DNA from: Corynebacterium marambiense | GTDB lineage: Bacteria; Actinomycetota; Actinomycetes; Mycobacteriales; Mycobacteriaceae | Assembly (NCBI RefSeq): GCF_016342275.1 | Contig: NZ_JAEIOT010000005.1 | Span: forward strand, 248,001 to 312,000 | Length of the DNA stretch: 64,000 nt | Direction of reading: 5' to 3' | In this document: one piece after another, positions 33,845 through 42,782 of the stretch | Layout of the letters: each line of letters begins with the position of its first letter | How positions within the stretch are numbered: the first letter of the stretch is position 1 | Notes under the pieces: generated by a model | The model's input: only the letters and a program-made list of their open reading frames with translations | Database searches by the model: none | What the model was told of the DNA's origin: nothing | Program-made: the position numbers and the translations under genes

Positions 33845-35299
33845 CTACTGCTCTACCGGATCCGGATCGAACCCGTCCTCGACCTCACCGAGATCGGTGG
33901 AGTCGTGGGACAGAGGGCCGAGCGTCATCGTCTGGAGAACACGCGCGTCGCCGTCGGCGCGGATGGTAAAACCGCTGCAGCCGCCGGTGAAGTACACCCG
34001 ACTCGCGAGAGCCGCAACCCCGCCGTCTGCGAAGACCTCAATCGTCGATCCGTCGACGATGACCGTAAGAGAATCGGTGTCCGCCTCTGCGAGGGGGCCG
34101 GAGGCGACCTGGTCATCACGGTGCGCCGAGTTCATGGAGCGGTCCAGGATGACGCGGTCGCCGTGATGGCTGACGGTCGCCGCCGTCGTACCGGAACCGT
34201 CGAGTACGTTGATGCTGACGGACCCGTCCCCGACATCGAGCATCGCGGTGAACATCCGCGCTGCGGTGGTCCCGGGGATGACGTCCGGCAGACCGGGTGT
34301 AGGGGTCTGGAACAGCCGACCGCCCTGGAGCGTGACCAACCTGGGCATGGACAGGCAGTTGGCCCAATTCTCTTCAGTGAGACTCTTGTGCCGGGTGGGG
34401 TCGTCCTTACGTCCAACACCGTTCATCAACCCGAAGACCAGTGCGCTGTCGCTATGGCGCTCGCCAGTCCCCGTACCGATGAAGTTCGTGTTCCGGGGCC
34501 GGGTGAAATCGTGGCCGAAGTCCATCCGCGTAAACGGGGTCCGTACGGTGAATCGTGGGCCGTCCAACGCTCCGACGAGGTACCCGGAGATGTCCGGCCC
34601 ATCTTCCTGCTCGACCGTGGTCAGCAGGACATCGCGCAGTTCGCCGTCGACTTCGTCGCGGAGCCGGAGCAACCGTGGACTGACCATGCAATGCCCACCG
34701 CTGACACCCGGGTCACCCTCGAAGCTCATCGGCCCGCGCACCGTCCACTTCCGGAGATCCTCGGAGTCGAGGATGACCAGCCGCGGCTCGTCGACGTCTC
34801 CGGTGACGGCCAGCATCAGCCACGTTCCGGGGCCGTCCGCCAAGACACAGGGCGACCGGAAGTTGTGCCATCCGTCATGGTCCCCCAGCACCCGGCCGAT
34901 CCTGGACACCGAGGAATCGAGGGCGAGTACATCGTCATCGAGTTCCGCGACGGTCTCGGGCAGTGCGGGGATCGAGGCGACGTGTACCTCGGTTCCGTCT
35001 GGGGTGACGGAGGTGAAGAAGAGCTCCGCAGCACCGGAATCCCCGACTGGGACGACGGAACCCGCACGTACCTGGATCTCCGTCCCCTGCGGGGCGAGGA
35101 CATCGTCGCAGATATCCCAGTCGTAGGGGTTCGTGACGTCGAGCGCCTGGTGTGCCCAGCGGGCGGGAGCTCCCTGCGTCGGCTGATACTGCAGAAACAC
35201 GTGCCAGAGATCAGCGTCTCGGATCGCAGCGGCCGGGGCGTTGAGGATTCCTTGCTCAGCGGTGACGTGCAGTTCAGGGCGATGGGTTGTGTAGGTCAT
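33845..35299 (-). CDS. GH32-fold protein with degenerate catalytic motifs
   Basis: 484 residues from ATG 35299. It keeps the beta-propeller plus C-terminal beta-sandwich layout of family 32: WANCLSMPRLVTLQGGRLFQ is the end of the propeller, and DGSTIEVFADGGVAALASRV is the sandwich signature. The three catalytic acids appear replaced: the WMNDPNG motif reads ILNAPAA, RDP reads RSP, and WECP reads MVSP. Even DFYAPQ reads DFTRPRN. It is thus probably not a sucrose or fructan hydrolase of the usual mechanism. No signal peptide. Lies directly behind glgM (57 nt) on the same strand. Confidence 0.78.
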   Translation of the reverse strand: MTYTTHRPELHVTAEQGILNAPAAAIRDADLWHVFLQYQPTQGAPARWAHQALDVTNPYDWDICDDVLAPQGTEIQVRAGSVVPVGDSGAAELFFTSVTPDGTEVHVASIPALPETVAELDDDVLALDSSVSRIGRVLGDHDGWHNFRSPCVLADGPGTWLMLAVTGDVDEPRLVILDSEDLRKWTVRGPMSFEGDPGVSGGHCMVSPRLLRLRDEVDGELRDVLLTTVEQEDGPDISGYLVGALDGPRFTVRTPFTRMDFGHDFTRPRNTNFIGTGTGERHSDSALVFGLMNGVGRKDDPTRHKSLTEENWANCLSMPRLVTLQGGRLFQTPTPGLPDVIPGTTAARMFTAMLDVGDGSVSINVLDGSGTTAATVSHHGDRVILDRSMNSAHRDDQVASGPLAEADTDSLTVIVDGSTIEVFADGGVAALASRVYFTGGCSGFTIRADGDARVLQTMTLGPLSHDSTDLGEVEDGFDPDPVEQ

Positions 35300-35356
35300 C
35301 GGTGTTCGGACTCCGGAATCGGTGTCAGTGTGTGTCGAGTGAGCGGCGGCCGGCAT

Positions 35357-36544
35357 TCACATCAGGGAGCGGTAGACGTCGATGGTCTGTTCCGCGATGG
35401 TCGCCCAGGAGAACTCCTCGACCGCGCGGCGGCGCCCGATCTCTCCGATGCGACGGGCCCGTTCCCGGTCGGAGACCATGGCGTTGACTGCTGCTGCGAG
35501 ATCCCGCTCGAAGATCTCTGGGTCGGTTTCGTCGTAGTGCACGAGGGTGCCGGTCTCACCGTCGACGACAACCTCGGGGATGCCGCCGACGTCGGAGGCG
35601 ACGACCGCGGTGCCACAGGCCATGGCCTCGAGGTTCACTATTCCGAGTGGTTCGTAGATTGAGGGGCAGGCGAACGTGTCCGCCGCAGTGAGGATCTCCT
35701 GGATCTTCTCCTTCGGCAGCATCTCGGTCACCCAGAACACCCCACCTCCCCGGGAAGCGCGGAGTTCGTCGACGAGAGCGGTGGTCTCCGCGGCGATCTC
35801 CTCTGTGTCGGGAGCGCCGGCGCAGAGGACCAGCTGAACGTCCGGATCGAACATCTTCGCTGCCTTGACCAGGTGGCCGACGCCCTTTTGTCGGGTGATC
35901 CGGCCGACGAATGCGACGATCGGCTTATCCGGATCGACACCGAGTTCGGTCAGAACCGAGGAGCCGTGGGACTCGATGGCGTCGGTGAAGGTTGGGCGTG
36001 GCTGCCACAGCTCACAGTCGATGCCATTCAACACAACGTGGATTCTGTCCGGATCGATCCGCGGGTAGGCGTCGAGGACGGCGCCCTTCATCTTCTCGCT
36101 CACGGCGATGACTGCATCCGCGTACTCCATGGTGTTCTTCTCGGACCAGCTGGAGACGTCGTAGCCGCCCCCGAGCTGTTCCCGTTTCCATGGGCGGTGC
36201 GGCTCCAGGGAGTGCGCCGTCGCAACGTGCGGGATGCCGTACAGACGGGCGGCGAGGTGTCCGCCGAGACCGGCGTACCAGGTGTGTGAATGGACCACAT
36301 CGACCCCCGATGCGCCATTCGCCATACGGAGTCCCGTCGACAGGGTCCTGATGGCTGGGTTCGCCTCAGACAGCGCCGGATCGACGCCGTGGGCCCACGT
36401 GTTCGGTTCATCCCGGTCGGCTCCCATGCAGTGCACGTCAACCTCCACGAGTTTGCGCATGTAGCGCGTCAACTCGGTGACGTGAACGCCGGCACCGCCG
36501 TAGATCTCCGGGGGATATTCCTTGGTCATCATTCCAACTCGCAT
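35357..36544 (-). CDS. glgM: Glycogen synthase / maltose-1-phosphate synthase (GlgA/GlgM), GT4
   Basis: 395 residues from ATG 36544, beginning MRVGMMTKEYPPEIYGGAGV, the usual N-terminus. A GT-B fold: the N-terminal Rossmann domain includes HSHTWYAGLGGHLAARL, and the donor site EPLGIVNLEAMACGTAVVAS is in the C-terminal domain. In mycobacteria this gene (Rv1212c) makes alpha-maltose-1-phosphate from ADP-glucose; the corynebacterial enzyme has been called GlgA. TATCGT lies 7 nt before the start. It is divergent from glgC, whose product supplies ADP-glucose. Confidence 0.9.
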   Translation of the reverse strand: MRVGMMTKEYPPEIYGGAGVHVTELTRYMRKLVEVDVHCMGADRDEPNTWAHGVDPALSEANPAIRTLSTGLRMANGASGVDVVHSHTWYAGLGGHLAARLYGIPHVATAHSLEPHRPWKREQLGGGYDVSSWSEKNTMEYADAVIAVSEKMKGAVLDAYPRIDPDRIHVVLNGIDCELWQPRPTFTDAIESHGSSVLTELGVDPDKPIVAFVGRITRQKGVGHLVKAAKMFDPDVQLVLCAGAPDTEEIAAETTALVDELRASRGGGVFWVTEMLPKEKIQEILTAADTFACPSIYEPLGIVNLEAMACGTAVVASDVGGIPEVVVDGETGTLVHYDETDPEIFERDLAAAVNAMVSDRERARRIGEIGRRRAVEEFSWATIAEQTIDVYRSLM

Positions 36545-36896
36545 GCCACCGACGATAGCCGTGCCCGTCACGGCCTGCAGGAACAGCTGGCCGGGGGAGG
36601 GGTGGATACGGGGAAAGGGACAGCTCTTGGTCTCTGCGAACATGGGATATCGTCGATCTTTAGCCTCGTTGGCCGCTGAGGCAGGGGGTGCGCCTGAAGT
36701 GGTCCTGATCAGAACCTGTGTCGCGTAGCCACGCGTGTTTTGGTCGCAGGTGCTCTGATCCAAGGGCCCTGGAGGTCGGTGTGACGTACAGCATGTCGGC
36801 GTATCTGTGGCTGTGGCCACGGGTTTCGCACTTTCGCTGCAGTCAATTCCGCGGAATACCCTCCATCCGTGACCAATGTCTTATACAGTGATTTGT
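36545..36896. promoter_or_regulatory. Divergent promoter region of glgM and glgC
   Basis: 352 bp without a gene. TATCGT (36557-36552, minus strand) lies 7 nt before glgM. TATACA (36882-36887) lies 9 nt before GTG 36897 of glgC, giving a leaderless or near-leaderless start. The middle holds imperfect CRP-like halves (GTGTGACGTACAGCATG near 36779, TGTGGCTGTGGCCAC near 36808), too weak to call as binding sites. Confidence 0.45.
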
Positions 36897-38114
36897 GTGA
36901 GGAGCCAACCACATGTCCTAGCCATCGTCCTCGCCGGCGGTGAGGGTAAACGCCTGTCCCCCCTGACGGAGGACCGTGCCAAACCCGCTGTGCCCTTCGG
37001 GGGCACCTACCGGCTGATCGACTTCGTTCTGTCCAACCTCGTCAACGCCGGATACATGCAGGTCTGTGTGCTGACGCAGTATAAGTCCCACTCCCTCGAC
37101 CGGCATATCTCTCAGTCGTGGCAGTTAGCCGGACTCGCAGGGCAGTACATCACCCCCGTGCCTGCCCAGCAGCGTCTGGGTAAGCGGTGGTTCACCGGGT
37201 CCGCGGACGCAATTCTCCAGTCGCTCAACCTCATCTACGATGAGGACCCGGAGTACGTCATCGTGTTCGGCGCGGACCACGTTTATCGCATGGATCCCCG
37301 CCAGATGGTGGAGGAGCACATTGCGTCCGGTGCATCCGTCTCCGTCGCGGGCATCCGGGTCCCCCGGTCCGAAGCGACAGCGTTCGGTTGTATTCAGTCG
37401 AACGATGACGGTGAGATCACCGAATTCCTGGAGAAGCCCTCCGATCCGCCTGCGACACCGGACGATCCCGACATGACCTTCGCGTCGATGGGCAACTACG
37501 TCTTCACCACCGAGGCGCTCGTTGAGGCCCTGAAGGCAGACGCGAAGAATGAGAATTCGGACCATGACATGGGAGGGGACATCATTCCCTACTTCGTCAG
37601 CAAGAACGAGGCCCACGTCTACGACTTCTCTTCGAACCAGGTTCCCGGTGCCACCGACCGAGACCGCGGATACTGGCGTGATGTCGGTACCATCGACGCC
37701 TTCTATGAGGCACATATGGACCTGATCTCCGTACATCCGGTATTCAACCTCTACAACCGCCGTTGGCCGATCCACAACACCGACACTGGAAACTACCCGC
37801 CCGCAAAGTTCGTTCAGGGTGGTATCGCCCAGTCGTCCATGGTGGCCTCTGGGTCGATCATCTCCGGTGGTACGGTACGGAACTCGGTGCTGTCTGCCAA
37901 CGTGGTCATTGAGGAAGGCGCCACCGTCGAAGGCTCCGTTCTCATGCCGGGGGTCCGGGTCGGGAAGAATGCCGTGGTCCGTCACGCGATCCTGGACAAG
38001 AATGTGGTGATCTCCGAAGGGGAGTTCATTGGGGTCGATCATGAGCGCGACTCGGGGCGTTTCACCGTGAGTGCCGGCGGTGTCGTCTGCATCGGTAAAA
38101 ACGTCGTCGTCTAG
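36897..38114 (+). CDS. glgC: Glucose-1-phosphate adenylyltransferase GlgC
   Basis: 405 residues from GTG 36897 ([20 protein letters not shown]). The nucleotidyltransferase motif [11 protein letters not shown], substrate loop [16 protein letters not shown], catalytic Asp in [10 protein letters not shown], and the C-terminal left-handed beta-helix ([20 protein letters not shown]) are all present. It makes ADP-glucose for glycogen and maltosyl-phosphate synthesis. An ATG at 36876 would overlap the likely -10, so I prefer the GTG. Confidence 0.95.
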   Translation: MRSQPHVLAIVLAGGEGKRLSPLTEDRAKPAVPFGGTYRLIDFVLSNLVNAGYMQVCVLTQYKSHSLDRHISQSWQLAGLAGQYITPVPAQQRLGKRWFTGSADAILQSLNLIYDEDPEYVIVFGADHVYRMDPRQMVEEHIASGASVSVAGIRVPRSEATAFGCIQSNDDGEITEFLEKPSDPPATPDDPDMTFASMGNYVFTTEALVEALKADAKNENSDHDMGGDIIPYFVSKNEAHVYDFSSNQVPGATDRDRGYWRDVGTIDAFYEAHMDLISVHPVFNLYNRRWPIHNTDTGNYPPAKFVQGGIAQSSMVASGSIISGGTVRNSVLSANVVIEEGATVEGSVLMPGVRVGKNAVVRHAILDKNVVISEGEFIGVDHERDSGRFTVSAGGVVCIGKNVVV

Positions 38115-38183
38115 CCTGCTGGACAGGTTGCACTGGCTGCCGCGCTTGTCGCGGTGACACCGGCAAGCGGGGCAACAACGGCA

Positions 38184-38221
38184 GAAAGCGCGTTCACGGG
38201 ATGACCGTGGACGCGCTTTCC
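38184..38221 (+). terminator. Terminator after glgC
   Basis: GAAAGCGCG...CGCGCTTTC with an inner TCACGG/CCGTG extension. It also serves the convergent gene at 38238. Confidence 0.75.
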
Positions 38222-38237
38222 TGCGTGCGGTGGTAGA

Positions 38238-38897
38238 TCAGGAGGAGGGTGCCGGGCGCTTCGTGAGGATCGTCATTCCCGCGCCCAATGGAAGCCGGGT
38301 AACCAGTGCACCGTCCATCTGACGGACGTGTTCATCGGCCTCCCGGGCGGCGATGGTGTCGCGGTCACGCCGCGTGTCATCGGACAGAGTGCCGTCGAGG
38401 AGGCAGTCCGCGAGGATGAGCACCCCGTTGTCGCTGAGCAGGGGCCAAGCCGCGGTGATGAATGCCTTGAGGTCGCTCGGGCGCATGTCGCCGTAGACCA
38501 GCTGGTAGGAGCCGTGGGCGAGGCGTCCCATCACTTCGAGGGGCCGCGATGGGAGGAACCGGAATCTGCTGGGACGGTAGCCGGCGGCGGTGAAGGTTGC
38601 TCGGGCCTGCTTCTGGTGCTCCGCCTCCGGGTCTATGCACGTGAGATGTCCCCGCTCGCCGAGGCCCTCAAGAAGGTACAGGCCCACAACGCCTGCGGCC
38701 GGTGTGACGGCGATGGCGCCCGCCGAGTCCGACGCCACCGCGCCGGCGGCGAGGGTGCTGAGGAGGGAACCGGTGATCTCGTCCGGGACGACGAGCCCGA
38801 ACTCGCCCGCGTCGCTCCGGGCATTGGTGAGCTCGGGTGGGGTATCGGTGGTCCCGGAGATGTAGGAACTGAGGGCGTTGAAGGTAGTGTCACTCAC
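38238..38897 (-). CDS. O-methyltransferase (Rv1220c type)
   Basis: 219 residues from GTG 38897, which lies 7 nt after TACACT on the minus strand. A SAM-dependent family 3 type: GVVGLYLLEGLGERGHLTCIDPEAEHQ is the SAM site, LVYGDMRPSDLKAFITAAWPLL follows, and GVLILADCLLDG forms the next strand. The motif I Gly cluster is slightly divergent (AVTPAAGVVGLY). Position before sigE and on the opposite strand matches mycobacteria. The substrate is unknown. Confidence 0.85.
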   Translation of the reverse strand: MSDTTFNALSSYISGTTDTPPELTNARSDAGEFGLVVPDEITGSLLSTLAAGAVASDSAGAIAVTPAAGVVGLYLLEGLGERGHLTCIDPEAEHQKQARATFTAAGYRPSRFRFLPSRPLEVMGRLAHGSYQLVYGDMRPSDLKAFITAAWPLLSDNGVLILADCLLDGTLSDDTRRDRDTIAAREADEHVRQMDGALVTRLPLGAGMTILTKRPAPSS

Positions 38898-39073
38898 GGG
38901 TTCAAGTGTATGGCCCGTGCCGGTTAAAACGGGCGCAACCCGCCGGTTGTGGTGGCTGTGGCGCCAGTGAATGACCGGGGGAGGGTAATGGGGGCACCGA
39001 AGGGGTGTTACGGAACTGACGCGGGAAAATCAGGATGGTTTAAGGACCTGCTTCGTTATAGGATAGATCCCTG

Positions 39074-39751
39074 ATGGAGAATCAAACCATGATGTCCGAT
39101 CCCTCCGGAATGACCAGTCCCGCTGATGTCCAGTCGACCACCGACTGCGATGGAGTGGCAGCTGCGGAACTCCGTGGAACCGCCGCGTTCGACGCCGGTG
39201 CCGCGGCGATGCCGAGTTGGTCTGAGCTGGTCGAAGAACACGCGGACGGCGTCTACCGGCTTGCTTACCGGTTGTCCGGTAATCAGCACGATGCCGAGGA
39301 CCTCACCCAGGAGACCTTCATGCGGGTCTTTCGCTCCCTCAAGAACTATCAGCCCGGTACGTTCGAGGGCTGGCTTCACCGCATCACCACGAATCTCTTC
39401 CTCGACATGGTCCGGCACCGCACCCGCATCCGGATGGAGGCGCTGCCGGAGGACTACGACCGTGTCCCCGGGACCGAGATGACCCCTGAGCAGGCATACA
39501 ACTTCGCCAACCTCGACCCGGTGCTCCAGAATGCACTCGACGCCCTGAGCCCCGAGTTCCGTGTCGCGGTCGTTCTCTGCGACGTACTCGGCATGACCTA
39601 CGACGAAATCGCCGACACCCTCGGTGTGAAGATGGGTACGGTACGTTCACGTATTCACAGGGGACGAAGCCAGCTGCGCAGTAGTCTCGTGGATGCCGCG
39701 CGCACCGACATCGATGCCCAGCTTCTCATTCCCGTGAGCGCAGACAACTGA
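39074..39751 (+). CDS. sigE: ECF sigma factor SigE
   Basis: 225 residues. The region-2 block is [26 protein letters not shown] and the region-4 block is [32 protein letters not shown], with an N-terminal extension of about 45 residues. It directs RNA polymerase to envelope/heat-stress promoters. The next gene encodes its zinc anti-sigma partner. TAGGAT lies 9 nt before ATG 39074. Confidence 0.93.
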   Translation: MENQTMMSDPSGMTSPADVQSTTDCDGVAAAELRGTAAFDAGAAAMPSWSELVEEHADGVYRLAYRLSGNQHDAEDLTQETFMRVFRSLKNYQPGTFEGWLHRITTNLFLDMVRHRTRIRMEALPEDYDRVPGTEMTPEQAYNFANLDPVLQNALDALSPEFRVAVVLCDVLGMTYDEIADTLGVKMGTVRSRIHRGRSQLRSSLVDAARTDIDAQLLIPVSADN

Positions 39752-39883
39752 CCGTCCTCCTGGTGTGCCTCCCGCGTGCGCGGAGACGCAGACTCACGGA
39801 ACCGCGTATTCTTGACGACAGACACCGGAGAACCCGGACGATGGTCCGGCTCCGGATGGTGAAGTACAGGGAGGCGGTTCTGT

Positions 39884-40297
39884 ATGACCGGACAGCAGCC
39901 CGATGACGGGCGGGCGCCCTGCGGAGATGCTCCGCGTCGGGCACGACGTCCCCGCGAGTTCGCTTCTGTCGAGCACCTGAGTCCCGAAGCGGTGGCCGCC
40001 TTCGTGGACGGTGAACTTACTCCGGGCGCAGCACACCGGGCGCGGGTACACATGGTTCACTGCGTCGAATGCCGGGATGATGTCGACCAGCAGCGACGTG
40101 CGGCGGAACGCCTCCGCATCTGCAGCGAGAACGATGATATCCGTGTCCCCAGCTCCCTCATGGAACGGTTGACCTCGATAGCTCAATCCTGTCCGGCGGG
40201 GCCGGGAATTGAGGATGCTGTGTGTTCGCCCCCGGAGACTCTGCTCGACAAGGTCGATATCCTGTACCGCGCGGTCCGTCGGTCGCGGGGTCGGTGA
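39884..40297 (+). CDS. cseE: Anti-sigma factor of SigE (RseA/CseE type)
   Basis: 137 residues. It carries the zinc anti-sigma motif H-x3-C-x2-C (HMVHCVEC) near residue 60. The rest is helical, with no membrane segment, so it is a soluble ZAS-type inhibitor that binds SigE until released by stress. ATG 39884 follows GGGAGG. Called CseE in C. glutamicum and RseA in mycobacteria; symbol by position and motif. Confidence 0.87.
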   Translation: MTGQQPDDGRAPCGDAPRRARRPREFASVEHLSPEAVAAFVDGELTPGAAHRARVHMVHCVECRDDVDQQRRAAERLRICSENDDIRVPSSLMERLTSIAQSCPAGPGIEDAVCSPPETLLDKVDILYRAVRRSRGR

Positions 40298-40342
40298 TTA
40301 CGTATGCCTTGCCAGGGAGCACACTTCAGTTAGGATGAAAGG

Positions 40343-40837
40343 GTGTTCACCAGTGTCGGTTGGTCCGAGATAGCCGTTCTCTTTGTCGTCGGTCTGATAG
40401 TCATCGGTCCCGAACGCCTTCCCCGTGTCATAGAGGAGGTCCGTGCGGCGATTCTGGCCGCGCGGACCGCCATCGATAACGCCAAACGCTCAATGAACGA
40501 GGAATTCGGCCCGGAATTCGAGGATATCTCCGGTTCTCTCGGTGAGCTCGCCGCCATGCAGCGGATGGGGCCACGTGCGATACTCACCAAGACCCTCTTC
40601 GACGGGGACGACAGTGTCCTCGATGCCTTCGATCCGAAGAAGATCATGTCCGGAGATACCGCGGGCCGCGCACACAGGCAGCGGGCCGCGGAACAGGGCA
40701 CCACCGTCTCCCGGGCCGCCGAGGAGACGGTTCGCGTCGATCGGCCATCCGATGGATCCACCTCCTCTCGCCCGGTGGCTCCGCCGCCCCCGGATGCCGG
40801 GCGATCCGGGGCCGGGGACTGGTCGGACGTCACCTAA
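40343..40837 (+). CDS. tatB: Twin-arginine translocase subunit TatB
   Basis: 164 residues from GTG 40343, which lies 6 nt after TAGGAT. The N-terminal helix SEIAVLFVVGLIVIGPERLP is followed by the Glu hinge and amphipathic helix VIEEVRAAILAARTAI. The long polar C-terminal tail ends rich in Pro/Ser. It forms part of the Tat receptor complex with TatC. The mycobacterial htrA gene normally found between rseA and tatB is absent here. Confidence 0.9.
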   Translation: MFTSVGWSEIAVLFVVGLIVIGPERLPRVIEEVRAAILAARTAIDNAKRSMNEEFGPEFEDISGSLGELAAMQRMGPRAILTKTLFDGDDSVLDAFDPKKIMSGDTAGRAHRQRAAEQGTTVSRAAEETVRVDRPSDGSTSSRPVAPPPPDAGRSGAGDWSDVT

Positions 40838-40856
40838 CCGCCGAGTCAACAGCAGA

Positions 40857-40894
40857 AAAAAGTCCCCGGGGGTGGATGTCCCCGGGGACTTTTC
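40857..40894. terminator. Bidirectional terminator between tatB and mrp
   Basis: AAAAGTCCCCGGG pairs with CCCGGGGACTTTT, with flanking A and T runs on both sides. Confidence 0.9.
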
Positions 40895-40905
40895 TTCGGA
40901 ACCGG

Positions 40906-42042
40906 TCACTGCTGGTTCGCGACCCCCAGATTCAGGGATCTACCGGCCAGCGACTCACGTCGTACGACGATCTTGTCCGCGATACCCCTGATGGCCTTGG
41001 ACGTGGGTGACTCAGGATGCGCGATAACCACGGGGACACCGACGTCACCACCGGCGCGGAGCGCCGGATCGAGGGGTACCTCACCGAGAAGATCGATTTC
41101 GGTGCCCGTCAGGATCGACAGTCGGTCCGCCACGGTCTGCCCGCCACCGGCACCGAACACGTCGACGGTGGAGCCGTCCGGCATCACCATCGCCCCCATG
41201 TTCTCGATGACTCCGGCGATGCGCTGCCGGGTCTGCTGGCTGATGGATCCCGCGCGCTCGGCGACCTCGGCCGCAGCCGCCTGCGGAGTGGTGACGATGA
41301 GCAGCTCCGCATTGGGGACCAGCTGTGCGACGGAGATAGCGACATCGCCGGTACCGGGTGGCAAATCGAGTAGGAGCACATCCAGGTCACCCCAGAAGAC
41401 ATCGGTGAGGAACTGCGTGATCGCCCGGTGCAGCATGGGACCCCGCCACACGACGGGGGAGTTGCCCTCGACGAAATGGCCGATCGAGATCATCTTCACA
41501 CCGTGGGCCATTGGCGGCATGATCATATCGTCGACCTGGTGCGGTCTCTCATCCGATCCGAGCATGTGCGGGATCGAATGGCCGTAGATGTCGGCGTCCA
41601 ACACACCCACGGAGAGTCCTCGGGCAGTGAGCGCCGCCGCGAGATTCACGGTCATGGAGGATTTACCGACTCCTCCTTTACCGCTGGCGACCGCATAGAT
41701 GCGGGTCGTGCACCCCGGCTGGGCGAAGGGATTAACCACCTCGGTGGCGTTGCCCCGGAGGCTCGTACGCAGTTCGCGGCGCTGTTCGTCGGTCATCACG
41801 TCGGTTGTGACGGTCACGTCTGTGACACCGTCCACCTCGGCGACCGCAGCCCTGGAGTTCTCCGTCAGGGTCGACTTCATCGGGCAACCGGCAATGGTCA
41901 GATAGATCTCGACCTGCACGGATGAGCCGTCGATGGCGATGGATTTCACCATACCGAGCTCGGTGATAGGGCGCCCGATCTCCGGGTCGGTCACCCGGGC
42001 GAGCGCGGCACGGACTTCGGATTCAGTCACGGTAGTCATCAC
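40906..42042 (-). CDS. mrp: Mrp/ApbC/NBP35-family ATP-binding Fe-S carrier
   Basis: 378 residues from GTG 42042 (6 nt after TAGGAT). The N-terminal MIP18/DUF59 domain (about 1-95) is VRAALARVTDPEIGRPITELG. The deviant Walker A is GKGGVGKSSMT near residue 128, with Walker B DVLLLDLPPGTGD. It should carry and transfer Fe-S clusters. The usual C-terminal CxxC is not visible: the region ENMGAMVMPDGSTVDVFG has no cysteines, as in other actinobacterial members. Confidence 0.9.
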   Translation of the reverse strand: MMTTVTESEVRAALARVTDPEIGRPITELGMVKSIAIDGSSVQVEIYLTIAGCPMKSTLTENSRAAVAEVDGVTDVTVTTDVMTDEQRRELRTSLRGNATEVVNPFAQPGCTTRIYAVASGKGGVGKSSMTVNLAAALTARGLSVGVLDADIYGHSIPHMLGSDERPHQVDDMIMPPMAHGVKMISIGHFVEGNSPVVWRGPMLHRAITQFLTDVFWGDLDVLLLDLPPGTGDVAISVAQLVPNAELLIVTTPQAAAAEVAERAGSISQQTRQRIAGVIENMGAMVMPDGSTVDVFGAGGGQTVADRLSILTGTEIDLLGEVPLDPALRAGGDVGVPVVIAHPESPTSKAIRGIADKIVVRRESLAGRSLNLGVANQQ

Positions 42043-42122
42043 CAGACGATCCTAGCGCGCCATCACCCCGTCACGCTGGGCGGGGCGTTCGCTGATCCGC
42101 CGGTTACATCACCCCGCCGAGG

Positions 42123-42725
42123 TCACCGATTATCGTCGTCACGCTGTTTAATCTCGCCCATGGTCGGTTCCGCGAGCAGGTCCTTTCCGTCGCGTTCGCC
42201 GTGCGTGAGATGCTCTCGCGCCTGCCGCGCCGCTGATTCATCGTCGATCTTGGCTTCGAGGCGCTCGAGGAGATCCGTCAGCTCCTCGAGTTCCCGGCGG
42301 AGGTAGTCGCGGGTGACCGTCTCGCCGACGGCGATCCGGACGCCGGCGAGCTCACGAGCGAGGAATTCCGTGTCTGCTTTCGTCTGCTCACTCCGTCTCC
42401 GGTCCTCCGCGATGACCACGCGGTCCCGGTCCTCCTGCCGGTTCTGGGCGAGGAGGATGAGGGGAGCCGCGTAGGCCGCCTGTGTGGAGAATGCAAGGTT
42501 GAGGAGGATGAATGGGTAAGGATCCCAGCTGAAGGTCCAGGCGCCGACGTTGAGTGCGATCCAGATGATTACGAATATCGTCTGCCAGAACAGATACTCA
42601 CCGGTACCGAAGAACCGGGCGACTTTCTCCGCGAATGCGCCGACCGAGTCTCCGTCGATGTTGATGAGCTTTCGACGCTGGCCGGCTACCGGGGTGTCGA
42701 GATCGATGCGCTGGTAATCAGCCAC
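42123..42725 (-). CDS. DUF1003 membrane protein
   Basis: 200 residues from GTG 42725 with AAGGAG about 8 nt upstream. The DUF1003 core is FFGTGEYLFWQTIFVIIWIALN, then PFILLNLAFSTQAAYAAPLILLAQNRQ, giving two membrane helices. The charged, coiled-coil-prone C-terminal half runs EDRDRVVIAEDRRRSEQTK. Function unknown. It lies between mrp and an MgtE-N/CBS protein, as in mycobacteria. Confidence 0.85.
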   Translation of the reverse strand: MADYQRIDLDTPVAGQRRKLINIDGDSVGAFAEKVARFFGTGEYLFWQTIFVIIWIALNVGAWTFSWDPYPFILLNLAFSTQAAYAAPLILLAQNRQEDRDRVVIAEDRRRSEQTKADTEFLARELAGVRIAVGETVTRDYLRRELEELTDLLERLEAKIDDESAARQAREHLTHGERDGKDLLAEPTMGEIKQRDDDNR

Positions 42726-42782
42726 GGGTGGGCTCCTTCACGGTGTGGTGGGGAAAACGGACGGGGTGGTGGCGGCGGGATG

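Noticed and set aside
33905..35662. Plus-strand open frame of 585 codons opposite the GH32-like and glgM genes
   Set aside because: It has no ribosome site or recognisable domain, while the minus strand encodes family-typical proteins.
36770..36830. CRP/GlxR-like half sites between glgM and glgC
   Set aside because: Matches to TGTGA-N6-TCACA are only partial (second halves GCATG or CCACG), so they were not called as sites.
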